The notes under the pieces were generated by a model. That model saw only the letters and a list, made by a program, of their open reading frames with translations, was not told the origin of the DNA and ran no database searches. From an uncultured Ruminococcus sp. (GTDB lineage Bacteria; Bacillota; Clostridia; Oscillospirales; Acutalibacteraceae), in contig CADBSZ010000003.1 in assembly GCA_902797525.1 (NCBI GenBank), positions 1 through 10,911 of the forward strand: a stretch of 10,911 nucleotides of DNA, in the 5' to 3' direction. Below are positions 1 to 5,724 of the stretch, piece by piece. Position 1 is the stretch's first letter. Every line of letters starts with the position of its first letter. A program made the position numbers and the translations under genes.

Positions 1-1
1 A

Positions 2-88
2 GAGAAGGAGAGTAGAAAAACGCTGCCGCCGCTGTATTCTCTGACAGAGCTTGTTATCGTTTTTTTAAAACAGCGGTTGACAGGATAA
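2..88 (+). CDS. Possible 3' end of a gene cut by the window edge
   Basis: One frame is open from the first bases to a TAA at 86-88, giving 28 codons that end in LVIVFLKQRLTG. The composition is protein-like and the position, facing the convergent PASTA/YARHG gene, would fit the tail of an upstream rightward gene. A run this short stays open by chance fairly often, and no motif is recognisable, so this is only a possibility. No convincing terminator follows it. Confidence 0.25.
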   Translation, partial: EKESRKTLPPLYSLTELVIVFLKQRLTG

Positions 89-143
89 AGCGGCATAACG
101 AATGAATCAAGCCAAAGGCGCACTGTCGGCCGCGGTTTCGCGG

Positions 144-1079
144 CTAGCGGTAGCCGAGTTCGGTTTGATAGCCGATGATGAGATTGATATTGTGCAGCTC
201 ATACTGATTTAATACGCTCGAATCAAAATCGGCAGGGGAGATGGTGCCGTGATACCAGCTTTGCGCGTTAAAATACGCCTTAATTGACGGATCGGAGAAA
301 ATACGTCCGCGCCGCGCGAAAATCTCATTCAGTGCAAGGTTCAGCTCCTCCTGGCTCAGTGAGCTAAGGTCGCTTTTGCTCAAATATTTGCTGTCGGAGT
401 CAGGCAGCAAATAGCCGTCCGTGCCGTGTTTTGCGCTTGTGGGCTTGGTCGATTCGGTGGAATCCGTCGATTTTTCCTTTTTGGGATTGGTGGTGAATTC
501 CACAACGTCGTTTTCTTTGCCCTTAGAAAGCCGCACAACGGCTTCCTCGCTGCGCATGAGCTGCGCGTCCTTGTCGGGTGTTTGCGCAATCACATAGCCG
601 CGCGCCACGGAGTCGCTGTATTCACGGATAATGCGGTATCTCACGCCCGATTCATTCAGCTTTTTGTACGCGTCGGCTTCGGACAGGCCCGTTACATCCG
701 GCATGGTGAAAAGCCGCGCCGCTTCGTTCTCGGTTAGGGGCTGTGTGGTTGCGGCTTCCTCGGTAGAGGGTACGGTTGCGGCAACAGTTGTCGGTGCGGC
801 GTCCGTTTCTGTGGCGGGATTAAAAAAGAAAATATAGGCGAGAAAGCCTGCCACGGCAAGCGTGATCACTACTGCCGCGACAATGGCGACAACAAGCGCC
901 GCGCCGCCCTTTTTCGGCGGCTCATAGTCCTCGGGATAGCCGTATTCGTCCTGCGGCAGCGCGTCGGGCTTTTCCGCTTGATTTTCCGGGTGGGCTGCCT
1001 GTTCTGCGCCGGTCAAATAATGCGGCGTTCGTCTGACGGCCCTGGGCGCAGAAGGAGGGTTGTTTTTTAATGGTTTCAT
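144..1079 (-). CDS. Membrane-anchored PASTA + YARHG domain protein
   Basis: This 311-residue protein has a polar, proline-rich cytosolic N-terminus (about 1-57), one transmembrane helix (about 59-86) and an extracellular part. After a Thr/Ala-rich linker (about 88-117) comes one PASTA domain (about 124-187, beginning MPDVTGLSEADAYKKL), a fold that binds peptidoglycan fragments or beta-lactams in PknB-type kinases and penicillin-binding proteins. A Lys/Ser/Thr linker (190-220) leads to a YARHG domain (about 222-302, core NEIFARRGRIF), an extracellular domain of unknown role common in Firmicutes. There is no kinase or transpeptidase domain, so it is probably a cell-wall sensor or envelope-associated protein; that role is inferred. 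The ATG is preceded by AGGAGA six bases upstream and by a strong promoter. It is divergent from the flavodoxin-like gene. Domain calls are by eye. Confidence 0.85.
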   Translation of the reverse strand: MKPLKNNPPSAPRAVRRTPHYLTGAEQAAHPENQAEKPDALPQDEYGYPEDYEPPKKGGAALVVAIVAAVVITLAVAGFLAYIFFFNPATETDAAPTTVAATVPSTEEAATTQPLTENEAARLFTMPDVTGLSEADAYKKLNESGVRYRIIREYSDSVARGYVIAQTPDKDAQLMRSEEAVVRLSKGKENDVVEFTTNPKKEKSTDSTESTKPTSAKHGTDGYLLPDSDSKYLSKSDLSSLSQEELNLALNEIFARRGRIFSDPSIKAYFNAQSWYHGTISPADFDSSVLNQYELHNINLIIGYQTELGYR

Positions 1080-1136
1080 CTCGGTTCTCCTGATGTTAAG
1101 TGGGGTGCCAGGTGTGTGTCAATTCGTGTTGATTTT

Positions 1137-1165
1137 ATTGTATGCTTTTTTGCGGATTTTGTCAA
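1137..1165 (-). promoter_or_regulatory. Sigma-A promoter of the PASTA/YARHG gene
   Basis: Read on the minus strand, a perfect -35 TTGACA (1165-1160) is followed by a 17-base spacer and a -10 TACAAT (1142-1137). This is near consensus for the housekeeping sigma factor and predicts a leader of about 50 nt before the ATG at 1079. Confidence 0.75.
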
Positions 1166-1193
1166 TCGAAAGTGTTATGCGCGGAAAAAGCTG

Positions 1194-1205
1194 ACAAAAT
1201 TTTGT
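1194..1205. promoter_or_regulatory. 12-bp perfect palindrome overlapping a -35 box
   Basis: ACAAAATTTTGT is a perfect palindrome whose last base is the first base of the rightward -35 element. It sits between the two divergent promoters, so it is placed like an operator that could act on the flavodoxin/GTPase pair. AT-rich palindromes are also common by chance, and no regulator is encoded nearby. Confidence 0.25.
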
Positions 1206-1233
1206 TTACAATTTGCAGGATTCGTTTTATAAT
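1205..1233 (+). promoter_or_regulatory. Sigma-A promoter of the flavodoxin/GTPase pair
   Basis: A -35 TTTACA (1205-1210), a 17-base spacer and a perfect -10 TATAAT (1228-1233) predict a transcript start near 1240. An AGGAGG ribosome site follows at 1252-1257. The promoter lies inside the upstream-extended reading frame that begins with TTG at 1213, which rules that longer start out. Confidence 0.8.
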
Positions 1234-1263
1234 ATGGATAGAATTTTTTTCAGGAGGTCAATG

Positions 1264-1755
1264 ATGAAGGCATTAATTGTATATTATTCCATGAGCGGCA
1301 ACGTAAAGCAGACGGCGCAGCAGATTGCCGGCGCAACGGGTGCGGATTTGCTTGCGCTTTATCCCGTGAAGGCGTATCCCGACAAGGGCGCCAAAAAGTT
1401 TTTGTGGGGCGGCAAAAGCGCCTTGATGGGCGACAAACCGAAGCTGCAGCCCTATATCTTTAACGCGGAAAAATACGACACCATTATCCTCGGCTTTCCT
1501 GTGTGGGCAAGCAGCTATGCGCCGCCGATTCGCACCTTCATCGAGGACAACCGCGAGGCGCTTGCCGATAAGCAGCTTGCGGCGGTGGTGTGCTTTATGG
1601 GCAGCGGCGACGGGCGTGCGCTCAAAAAGCTGAAAAAATCGCTCGGCGTCGATTCACTCAAGGCGGAGCTTGTGCTCAACGAGCCGAAAAGTCAGCCGAA
1701 GGAAGCGGTTGCGGCAAAGGTCGAAGAATTCTGTGCCGCACTGAAAGCGGAATAA
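1264..1755 (+). CDS. Flavodoxin-like protein (short-chain, Flavodoxin_4-like)
   Basis: This 163-residue protein begins with an alternating hydrophobic strand and an FMN phosphate-binding loop, YYSMSGNVKQTA (about 7-18), matching the flavodoxin SxSGN/T signature. A second flavin-contact segment, GFPVWASSYAPPIRTF (77-92), is typical of the flavodoxin/NADPH-dependent FMN reductase fold. It probably carries FMN as a cytosolic one- or two-electron carrier; its partner is unknown. Two ATGs (1261 and 1264) follow AGGAGG at 1252-1257; the second is chosen because the spacing is six bases rather than three. The GTPase gene starts one base after the stop codon, so the two are almost certainly co-transcribed, and the GTPase may be translated by coupling. 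Confidence 0.85.
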   Translation: MKALIVYYSMSGNVKQTAQQIAGATGADLLALYPVKAYPDKGAKKFLWGGKSALMGDKPKLQPYIFNAEKYDTIILGFPVWASSYAPPIRTFIEDNREALADKQLAAVVCFMGSGDGRALKKLKKSLGVDSLKAELVLNEPKSQPKEAVAAKVEEFCAALKAE

Positions 1756-1756
1756 G

Positions 1757-2692
1757 ATGATTCGGGTCGACTTAATCACCGGCTTTCTCGGCTCGGGAAA
1801 AACGACTTTTTTAAAGCGCTACGCGCAGTATCTGCTCGGGCAGGGGTTGAAAATCGGCATTCTCGAAAACGACTACGGTGCGGTGAATGTTGATATGCTG
1901 CTGCTGCGCGACCTCGAGGGCGAAAACTGCGGCTTGGATATGGTGGCAGGCGCCTGCGACGCCGACTGCCACAAGCGCCGCTTTAAAACAAAGCTGATTG
2001 CCATGGGCATGAGCGGCTATGACCGCGTACTGATTGAGCCTTCGGGCGTGTTTGACGCGGACGAATTTTTTGATTCACTTTACGAGGAGCCGCTTGACCG
2101 CTGGTATGAAATCGGCAGCGTGATTGCCGTGGTTGACGCGAGCCTTGAGGACGGGCTGAGCGACAGCGCGGATTATCTGCTCGCTTCACAGGCGGCGAAC
2201 GCCGGTAAAATCGTGCTCAGCAAAACACAGTATGCAAGCGCGGATGAGGTGCAAAGCACCGTCGCGCACATTGAGGCCGCGCTGAAAAAAGTGCAGTGCA
2301 AACGGCAGATTCGCGGCGACATTATCGCAAAGGACTGGAGCGCGTTTACCGATGAGGATTTTGCCGCCGTGATGAACAGCGGCTATGTCAGCGAAAGCTA
2401 TGTCAAGCGCGGCACCACCGACGACAGCGGTTTTCGAACGCTCTATTTTATGAATCAGCCGCTGAGCGCCGAAGAATTACAAAAAAGCGCGCAGGCGGCG
2501 TTTGACAATCCGAAGTGCGGCAGGGTGTTCCGCGTCAAGGGCTTTGTCAAAGACGGCAGCGGATGGACGGAGTTTAACGCCACGCGGCAAAGCGCGGAAC
2601 AGCGCCCGATTGCCCGCGGTCAGGAAATTGTCATTGTTATCGGCGAACACCTGAATGAAGCGGAAATCCGGCGGCTGTTTGAACGAAAATAA
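1757..2692 (+). CDS. CobW/COG0523-family (G3E) GTPase with altered cysteine motif
   Basis: This 311-residue P-loop GTPase belongs to the CobW/YjiA/UreG group, whose members chaperone or insert metal ions. Walker A is GFLGSGKTT (9-17). The switch-I-like ENDYGAVNVD lies at 37-46, a Walker-B-like IEPSG at 93-97 (usually IETTG), and VVDA at 125-128. The guanine-specificity motif is degenerate: LSKTQ at 154-158 where NKxD is expected. The metal-binding CxCC of classical COG0523 proteins is replaced by GACDADC (Cys67 and Cys71), with a further Cys58. About 90 C-terminal residues are consistent with a CobW_C domain. It starts one base after the flavodoxin stop codon and has no strong ribosome site of its own, which suggests translational coupling. 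The metal and client protein cannot be told from sequence. The cobO gene 7 kb away is not evidence of a cobalamin role. Confidence 0.85.
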   Translation: MIRVDLITGFLGSGKTTFLKRYAQYLLGQGLKIGILENDYGAVNVDMLLLRDLEGENCGLDMVAGACDADCHKRRFKTKLIAMGMSGYDRVLIEPSGVFDADEFFDSLYEEPLDRWYEIGSVIAVVDASLEDGLSDSADYLLASQAANAGKIVLSKTQYASADEVQSTVAHIEAALKKVQCKRQIRGDIIAKDWSAFTDEDFAAVMNSGYVSESYVKRGTTDDSGFRTLYFMNQPLSAEELQKSAQAAFDNPKCGRVFRVKGFVKDGSGWTEFNATRQSAEQRPIARGQEIVIVIGEHLNEAEIRRLFERK

Positions 2693-2703
2693 TTCCACAC
2701 AAG

Positions 2704-2733
2704 AAAAAACGGCGGAGCGTTCCGCCGTTTTTT
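2704..2733. terminator. Bidirectional intrinsic terminator
   Basis: A perfect 13-bp inverted repeat (AAAAAACGGCGGA at 2704-2716 and its complement at 2721-2733) encloses a four-base loop. The stem has a GC-rich core, six A on one side and six T on the other, so it works as a rho-independent terminator on either strand. It lies 12 bp after the GTPase stop and 5 bp after the spoVAC stop, as expected between convergent genes. Confidence 0.92.
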
Positions 2734-2737
2734 GCGC

Positions 2738-3190
2738 TTAAAATAATGTGATACCGAACAAATGGAGCACCCATAATATCACGCCGTACAGAACCGCGGC
2801 GGTGGTGCCGTACACCAGCACAGGGCCGGCGATAATGAACATCTTTGCGCCGACGCCCGTGATAAAGCCCTCCGACTTGAATTCAATGGCAGGGGAGGAC
2901 ATCGAGTTGGCAAAGCCCGTAATCGGCACCAGCGTGCCGGCGCCTGCCTTGCGCGCCAGCTTGTCATACACGCCGGCGGCGGTCAGCAGAATACCGATAA
3001 AAATTAACGTGACCGAGGTCAGGGTTTTTGCCGCGTCCTCCTCAAGTCCCCACAGCTGATAGAGCTCAAAAAGCAGTTGCCCGGCGGTGCAAATGCCGCC
3101 GCCGACAACAAACGCCCGAACGCAGTTGAGGGCAACTTTGCTTTTGGGCGAATTTTTTTGAACAAGCTTCGCATATTCCTGTGTCGTCAT
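2738..3190 (-). CDS. spoVAC: Stage V sporulation protein AC (SpoVAC)
   Basis: This protein is 150 residues, the usual length of SpoVAC. It has the short cytosolic start with YAKLVQKNSPKSK (6-18), the GGGICTAGQ segment (30-38), and the AGAGTLVPITGFANSM loop (82-97) shared by SpoVAC and SpoVAE. About four hydrophobic stretches (near 23-44, 57-75, 85-100 and 117-145) mark it as integral to a membrane. SpoVA proteins form the channel in the spore inner membrane that takes up Ca-dipicolinate in sporulation and releases it in germination; SpoVAC is described as mechanosensitive. The N-terminal SPKS motif favours SpoVAC over SpoVAE. Unlike the usual spoVACDE arrangement, no spoVAD or spoVAE is adjacent. 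AAAGGA lies 11 bases before the ATG. No clear forespore sigma-G promoter was identified by eye. Confidence 0.93.
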   Translation of the reverse strand: MTTQEYAKLVQKNSPKSKVALNCVRAFVVGGGICTAGQLLFELYQLWGLEEDAAKTLTSVTLIFIGILLTAAGVYDKLARKAGAGTLVPITGFANSMSSPAIEFKSEGFITGVGAKMFIIAGPVLVYGTTAAVLYGVILWVLHLFGITLF

Positions 3191-3241
3191 GCGAAAACCA
3201 ATCCTTTCATGTGATGATTTTGTGATAGAAAGCTGTCAACT

Positions 3242-3262
3242 TTTTATCTGAGAATAGTATTA
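3242..3262 (+). repeat. Solo copy of the terminal repeat of the 9426-9588 element
   Basis: These 21 bases differ at one position from the right terminal repeat at 9568-9588 and at three from the inverted left repeat at 9426-9446. Shared core: GAGAATAGTAT. It lies in the spoVAC leader and also forms part of an imperfect 22-bp palindrome (about 3250-3271). No matching second terminus is found at the spacing seen in the intact element, so it is a relic, a solo end, or a shared regulatory sequence. Confidence 0.6.
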
Positions 3263-3330
3263 CTAATATTCTTTTCCGAAAAAGCGGAATTATGTTGATT
3301 TTATCACTTTATTTTTTTTTGCTTTTGTTG

Positions 3331-3336
3331 TATAAT
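3331..3336 (+). promoter_or_regulatory. -10 box of the desulfurase/thiI operon promoter
   Basis: A perfect TATAAT lies 16 bases before the ATG at 3353. No good -35 is present; the 17-base position reads TTTATT inside a T-rich tract. A start near 3343 would leave a leader of only about 10 nt before the ATG, or about 25 nt before an alternative TTG at 3368. Confidence 0.5.
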
Positions 3337-3352
3337 AAAACATATCTATACA

Positions 3353-4495
3353 ATGGGGGCGAAGGGCTTGGAGCATTATCTTGACAACAGCGCAACCACG
3401 GCGGTCAGCCGTGCGGCGGCCGACAAGGCATATCGGATAATGACCGAGGTTTACGGCAACCCTTCCTCACTTCACAACAAGGGACTTGACGCGGAGCATG
3501 AGCTGGAGCGTGCGCGCAAAGCCGTTGCCGCAAGGCTCAGGGTCAGCCCCGGGGAACTGTACTTCACAAGCGGCGGCACCGAGGCAAACAACACTGCGCT
3601 GTTCGGCGCGGCACATGCCAACGCGCGCGAGCGCCGCAGGATTGTGATTTCCGCTGTGGAGCACAGCAGCGTTACGGAAGCGGCGGCGCAACTGGAAGCC
3701 GAGGGCTTTGAGGTGGTGCAGATTCAGCCGCAAAGCGACGGAATGGTGCATGCCGGGGACGTTGCCGCGGCAGTGGACAAACACACCGCGCTGGTGTCCG
3801 TTATGCTCGTCAACAACGAAACGGGCGCCATCATGCCCGTTGCGGATATTTTTAATGCTGTAAAAGAAATAAATCCTGCCGCACTGTGCCACACCGACGC
3901 GGTGCAGGCGTTTGGCAAGCTCGACATAAAAGCCAAATCGCTCGGCGCGGATATGATCAGCGTCAGCGGTCATAAGGTGCACGCGCCGAAGGGCGTGGGC
4001 GCGCTTTACGTCAAAAAGGGCGTGCGGTTGGTTCCGCACGTGTTTGGCGGCGAGCAGGAGGGCAGGTTCCGTCCCGGCACCGAGCCGCTGCCTGCGATTG
4101 CGGCGTTCGGCGTTGCCTGCGATGAATTTGACGTCCTCGGCAATTACGAAAACGTTGCCGCGCTCAACCGCTATGCAAGAGAAAATTTGTTGCAAATCGG
4201 GGGCATTGTGCTTAATTCGCCCGAAAACGCACTGCCGTATGTGCTCAATTTTTCGGCAGGCAGGGTGCGCAGCGAAACCATGCTCCATTTTTTGGAGGAG
4301 CGCGAAGTGTATGTTTCCTCGGGAAGCGCCTGCGCAAAGGGCAAGCCGAGCCATGTGCTGCGCGCGCTCGGACTGTCGCGCGACCGTGCCGACAGCGCGC
4401 TGCGCGTCAGCTTTTCAAAATATAACACGACCGCCGACATCGACGCCCTGTGTGAGGGAATCGCCTTGGGCTTAAAGGTGTTGGCGCACCGATAA
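3353..4495 (+). CDS. Cysteine desulfurase (NifS/IscS family, ThiI partner)
   Basis: This 380-residue PLP enzyme removes sulfur from cysteine as an enzyme-bound persulfide. It has the family start YLDNSATT (9-16), His104 over the cofactor ring (VEHSSVTEA), Asp182 (HTDAVQAFGK), and the Schiff-base Lys208 in SVSGHKVHAPKG. The catalytic Cys327 sits in the SSGSACAKGKPSH loop. The next gene, nine bases on, is thiI, so the sulfur most likely goes to tRNA thiolation, as with NifZ-ThiI of Bacillus subtilis; Fe-S or thiamine sulfur supply is also possible, since no IscU or SufU is adjacent. The start is uncertain: the ATG lacks a ribosome site, and a TTG at 3368 (residue 6) would give the usual short N-terminus. 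It opens a five-gene rightward run. Confidence 0.93.
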   Translation: MGAKGLEHYLDNSATTAVSRAAADKAYRIMTEVYGNPSSLHNKGLDAEHELERARKAVAARLRVSPGELYFTSGGTEANNTALFGAAHANARERRRIVISAVEHSSVTEAAAQLEAEGFEVVQIQPQSDGMVHAGDVAAAVDKHTALVSVMLVNNETGAIMPVADIFNAVKEINPAALCHTDAVQAFGKLDIKAKSLGADMISVSGHKVHAPKGVGALYVKKGVRLVPHVFGGEQEGRFRPGTEPLPAIAAFGVACDEFDVLGNYENVAALNRYARENLLQIGGIVLNSPENALPYVLNFSAGRVRSETMLHFLEEREVYVSSGSACAKGKPSHVLRALGLSRDRADSALRVSFSKYNTTADIDALCEGIALGLKVLAHR

Positions 4496-4504
4496 AGAGG
4501 TCAT

Positions 4505-5686
4505 ATGAAAGAAATTTTGTTGTTAAAGGACGGCGAAATCGTCCTGAAGGGACTCAACCGCCGCCAGTTTGAGGACGTCCTCAAAAAGAATATCAAAATC
4601 GCGCTTCATTCGCTGGGCAGGTTTGAAATCACCTCCGCTCAGTCCACCATCAGCGTCCGTCCGCTCGACGACGGCATTGATTTGGACGAGGCGAGCGAAC
4701 GCGTGTCGCGCGTATTCGGCATTGTCAGCTTTTCACGCGCCGCGCTGTGTGAGGAAAAAAGCATGGAGTCCGTGCTTGCCACCGCGCCCGTTTATTTGGA
4801 AAAGCAGCTTCGCGCCGCCAAAACCTTTAAGGTGGAGGCAAAGCGCAGCGACAAAAAATTCCCCTTAAAATCCCCCGAAATCTGCCGCGAGCTCGGCGGC
4901 GTGATTTTGAGCAAATATCCGCACCTCAAGGTTGACGTGCATCATCCCGACGTGACCGTTTATGTGGAAATCCGCGATTTCGGCGCGTATGTTCACGCCG
5001 ATTCCCTGCGCGGTGCAGGCGGCATTCCCGTCGGCACCGGCGGCAAGGCGGTTATTTTAATCAGCGGCGGCATTGATTCACCCGTCGCGGCGTATATGAT
5101 GGCAAAGCGCGGTCTGCGGCTTACGGCGGTGCATTTTGCCAGTCCGCCCTACACCAGCCGCCGCGCCGAGGAAAAGGTGGTGCGCCTGCTTCAAAAGGTC
5201 AGCCGCTATGCAGGTCCCATGACCATGTACACCGTGCCCTTTACCAAATTGCAGGAAAAGCTCCGCGATGACTGTCCCGAGGAGCTGTTCACGATTATCA
5301 TGCGCCGCCTGATGATGGAAATCTCGCAGCGGATTGCGCGCGACAACGACTGCGCCGCGCTGATTACGGGCGAAAGCCTGGGTCAGGTTGCCAGCCAGAC
5401 CATCGGCGCGCTCAACTGTACGGACGAAGCCGCCGACATGGTGGTGTTCCGCCCCTTAATCGGCATGGACAAGCAGGAAATCATTGACATTTCCTATAAA
5501 ATCGACACCTACGAAACCTCCATCGAGCCGTATGAGGACTGCTGCACGGTATTCACGCCAAAGCATCCGCGCACCAAGCCCGTGCTCAAGTTCGTTAAGG
5601 AAGCGCAGCAGCGCGCAGGCTTTGAACCGCTGATTGAGGAAGCGATGCAAAACCTGAAGGTAACGCCGATTTATCCCGAAGCATAA
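4505..5686 (+). CDS. thiI: tRNA uracil 4-sulfurtransferase ThiI
   Basis: This 393-residue enzyme makes 4-thiouridine at position 8 of tRNA by adenylating U8 and transferring sulfur from a desulfurase persulfide; in some bacteria it also feeds thiazole synthesis. An N-terminal ferredoxin-like and THUMP region (about 1-165) binds tRNA. It is followed by the PP-loop ATP pyrophosphatase domain with SGGIDSP at 187-193. The segment ITGESLGQVASQT and the C-terminal PYEDCCTVFTPKHP are characteristic of ThiI. The protein ends soon after, so it lacks the rhodanese domain of E. coli ThiI; in rhodanese-less forms the desulfurase supplies sulfur directly, which fits the upstream neighbour. AGAGG at 4496-4500, partly overlapping the desulfurase stop codon, serves the ATG. 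Confidence 0.96.
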   Translation: MKEILLLKDGEIVLKGLNRRQFEDVLKKNIKIALHSLGRFEITSAQSTISVRPLDDGIDLDEASERVSRVFGIVSFSRAALCEEKSMESVLATAPVYLEKQLRAAKTFKVEAKRSDKKFPLKSPEICRELGGVILSKYPHLKVDVHHPDVTVYVEIRDFGAYVHADSLRGAGGIPVGTGGKAVILISGGIDSPVAAYMMAKRGLRLTAVHFASPPYTSRRAEEKVVRLLQKVSRYAGPMTMYTVPFTKLQEKLRDDCPEELFTIIMRRLMMEISQRIARDNDCAALITGESLGQVASQTIGALNCTDEAADMVVFRPLIGMDKQEIIDISYKIDTYETSIEPYEDCCTVFTPKHPRTKPVLKFVKEAQQRAGFEPLIEEAMQNLKVTPIYPEA

Positions 5687-5724
5687 CGTTTCATTTGCAA
5701 TAACGCACGAAAGGAAGGTCTTGC

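Noticed and set aside
129..144. GCCGCG/CGCGGC hairpin overlapping the PASTA/YARHG stop codon as a terminator
   Set aside because: The stem is only six pairs and is not followed by a T tract on either strand, so it is not a convincing intrinsic terminator.
1213..1263. Upstream extension of the flavodoxin-like gene to a TTG at 1213
   Set aside because: The extension overlaps the spacer and -10 of a strong promoter, and the AGGAGG at 1252-1257 points to the ATG at 1264.
3191..3240. TTGACA at 3239-3234 (minus) as a sigma-A promoter for spoVAC
   Set aside because: No acceptable -10 lies 16-18 bases downstream, and forespore control would be expected for this gene.
3467..4354. Long minus-strand open frame opposite the desulfurase
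   Set aside because: It is a shadow of a GC-rich coding gene; the plus-strand frame has all catalytic motifs. The same applies to long antisense frames opposite the sortase and aminotransferase genes.
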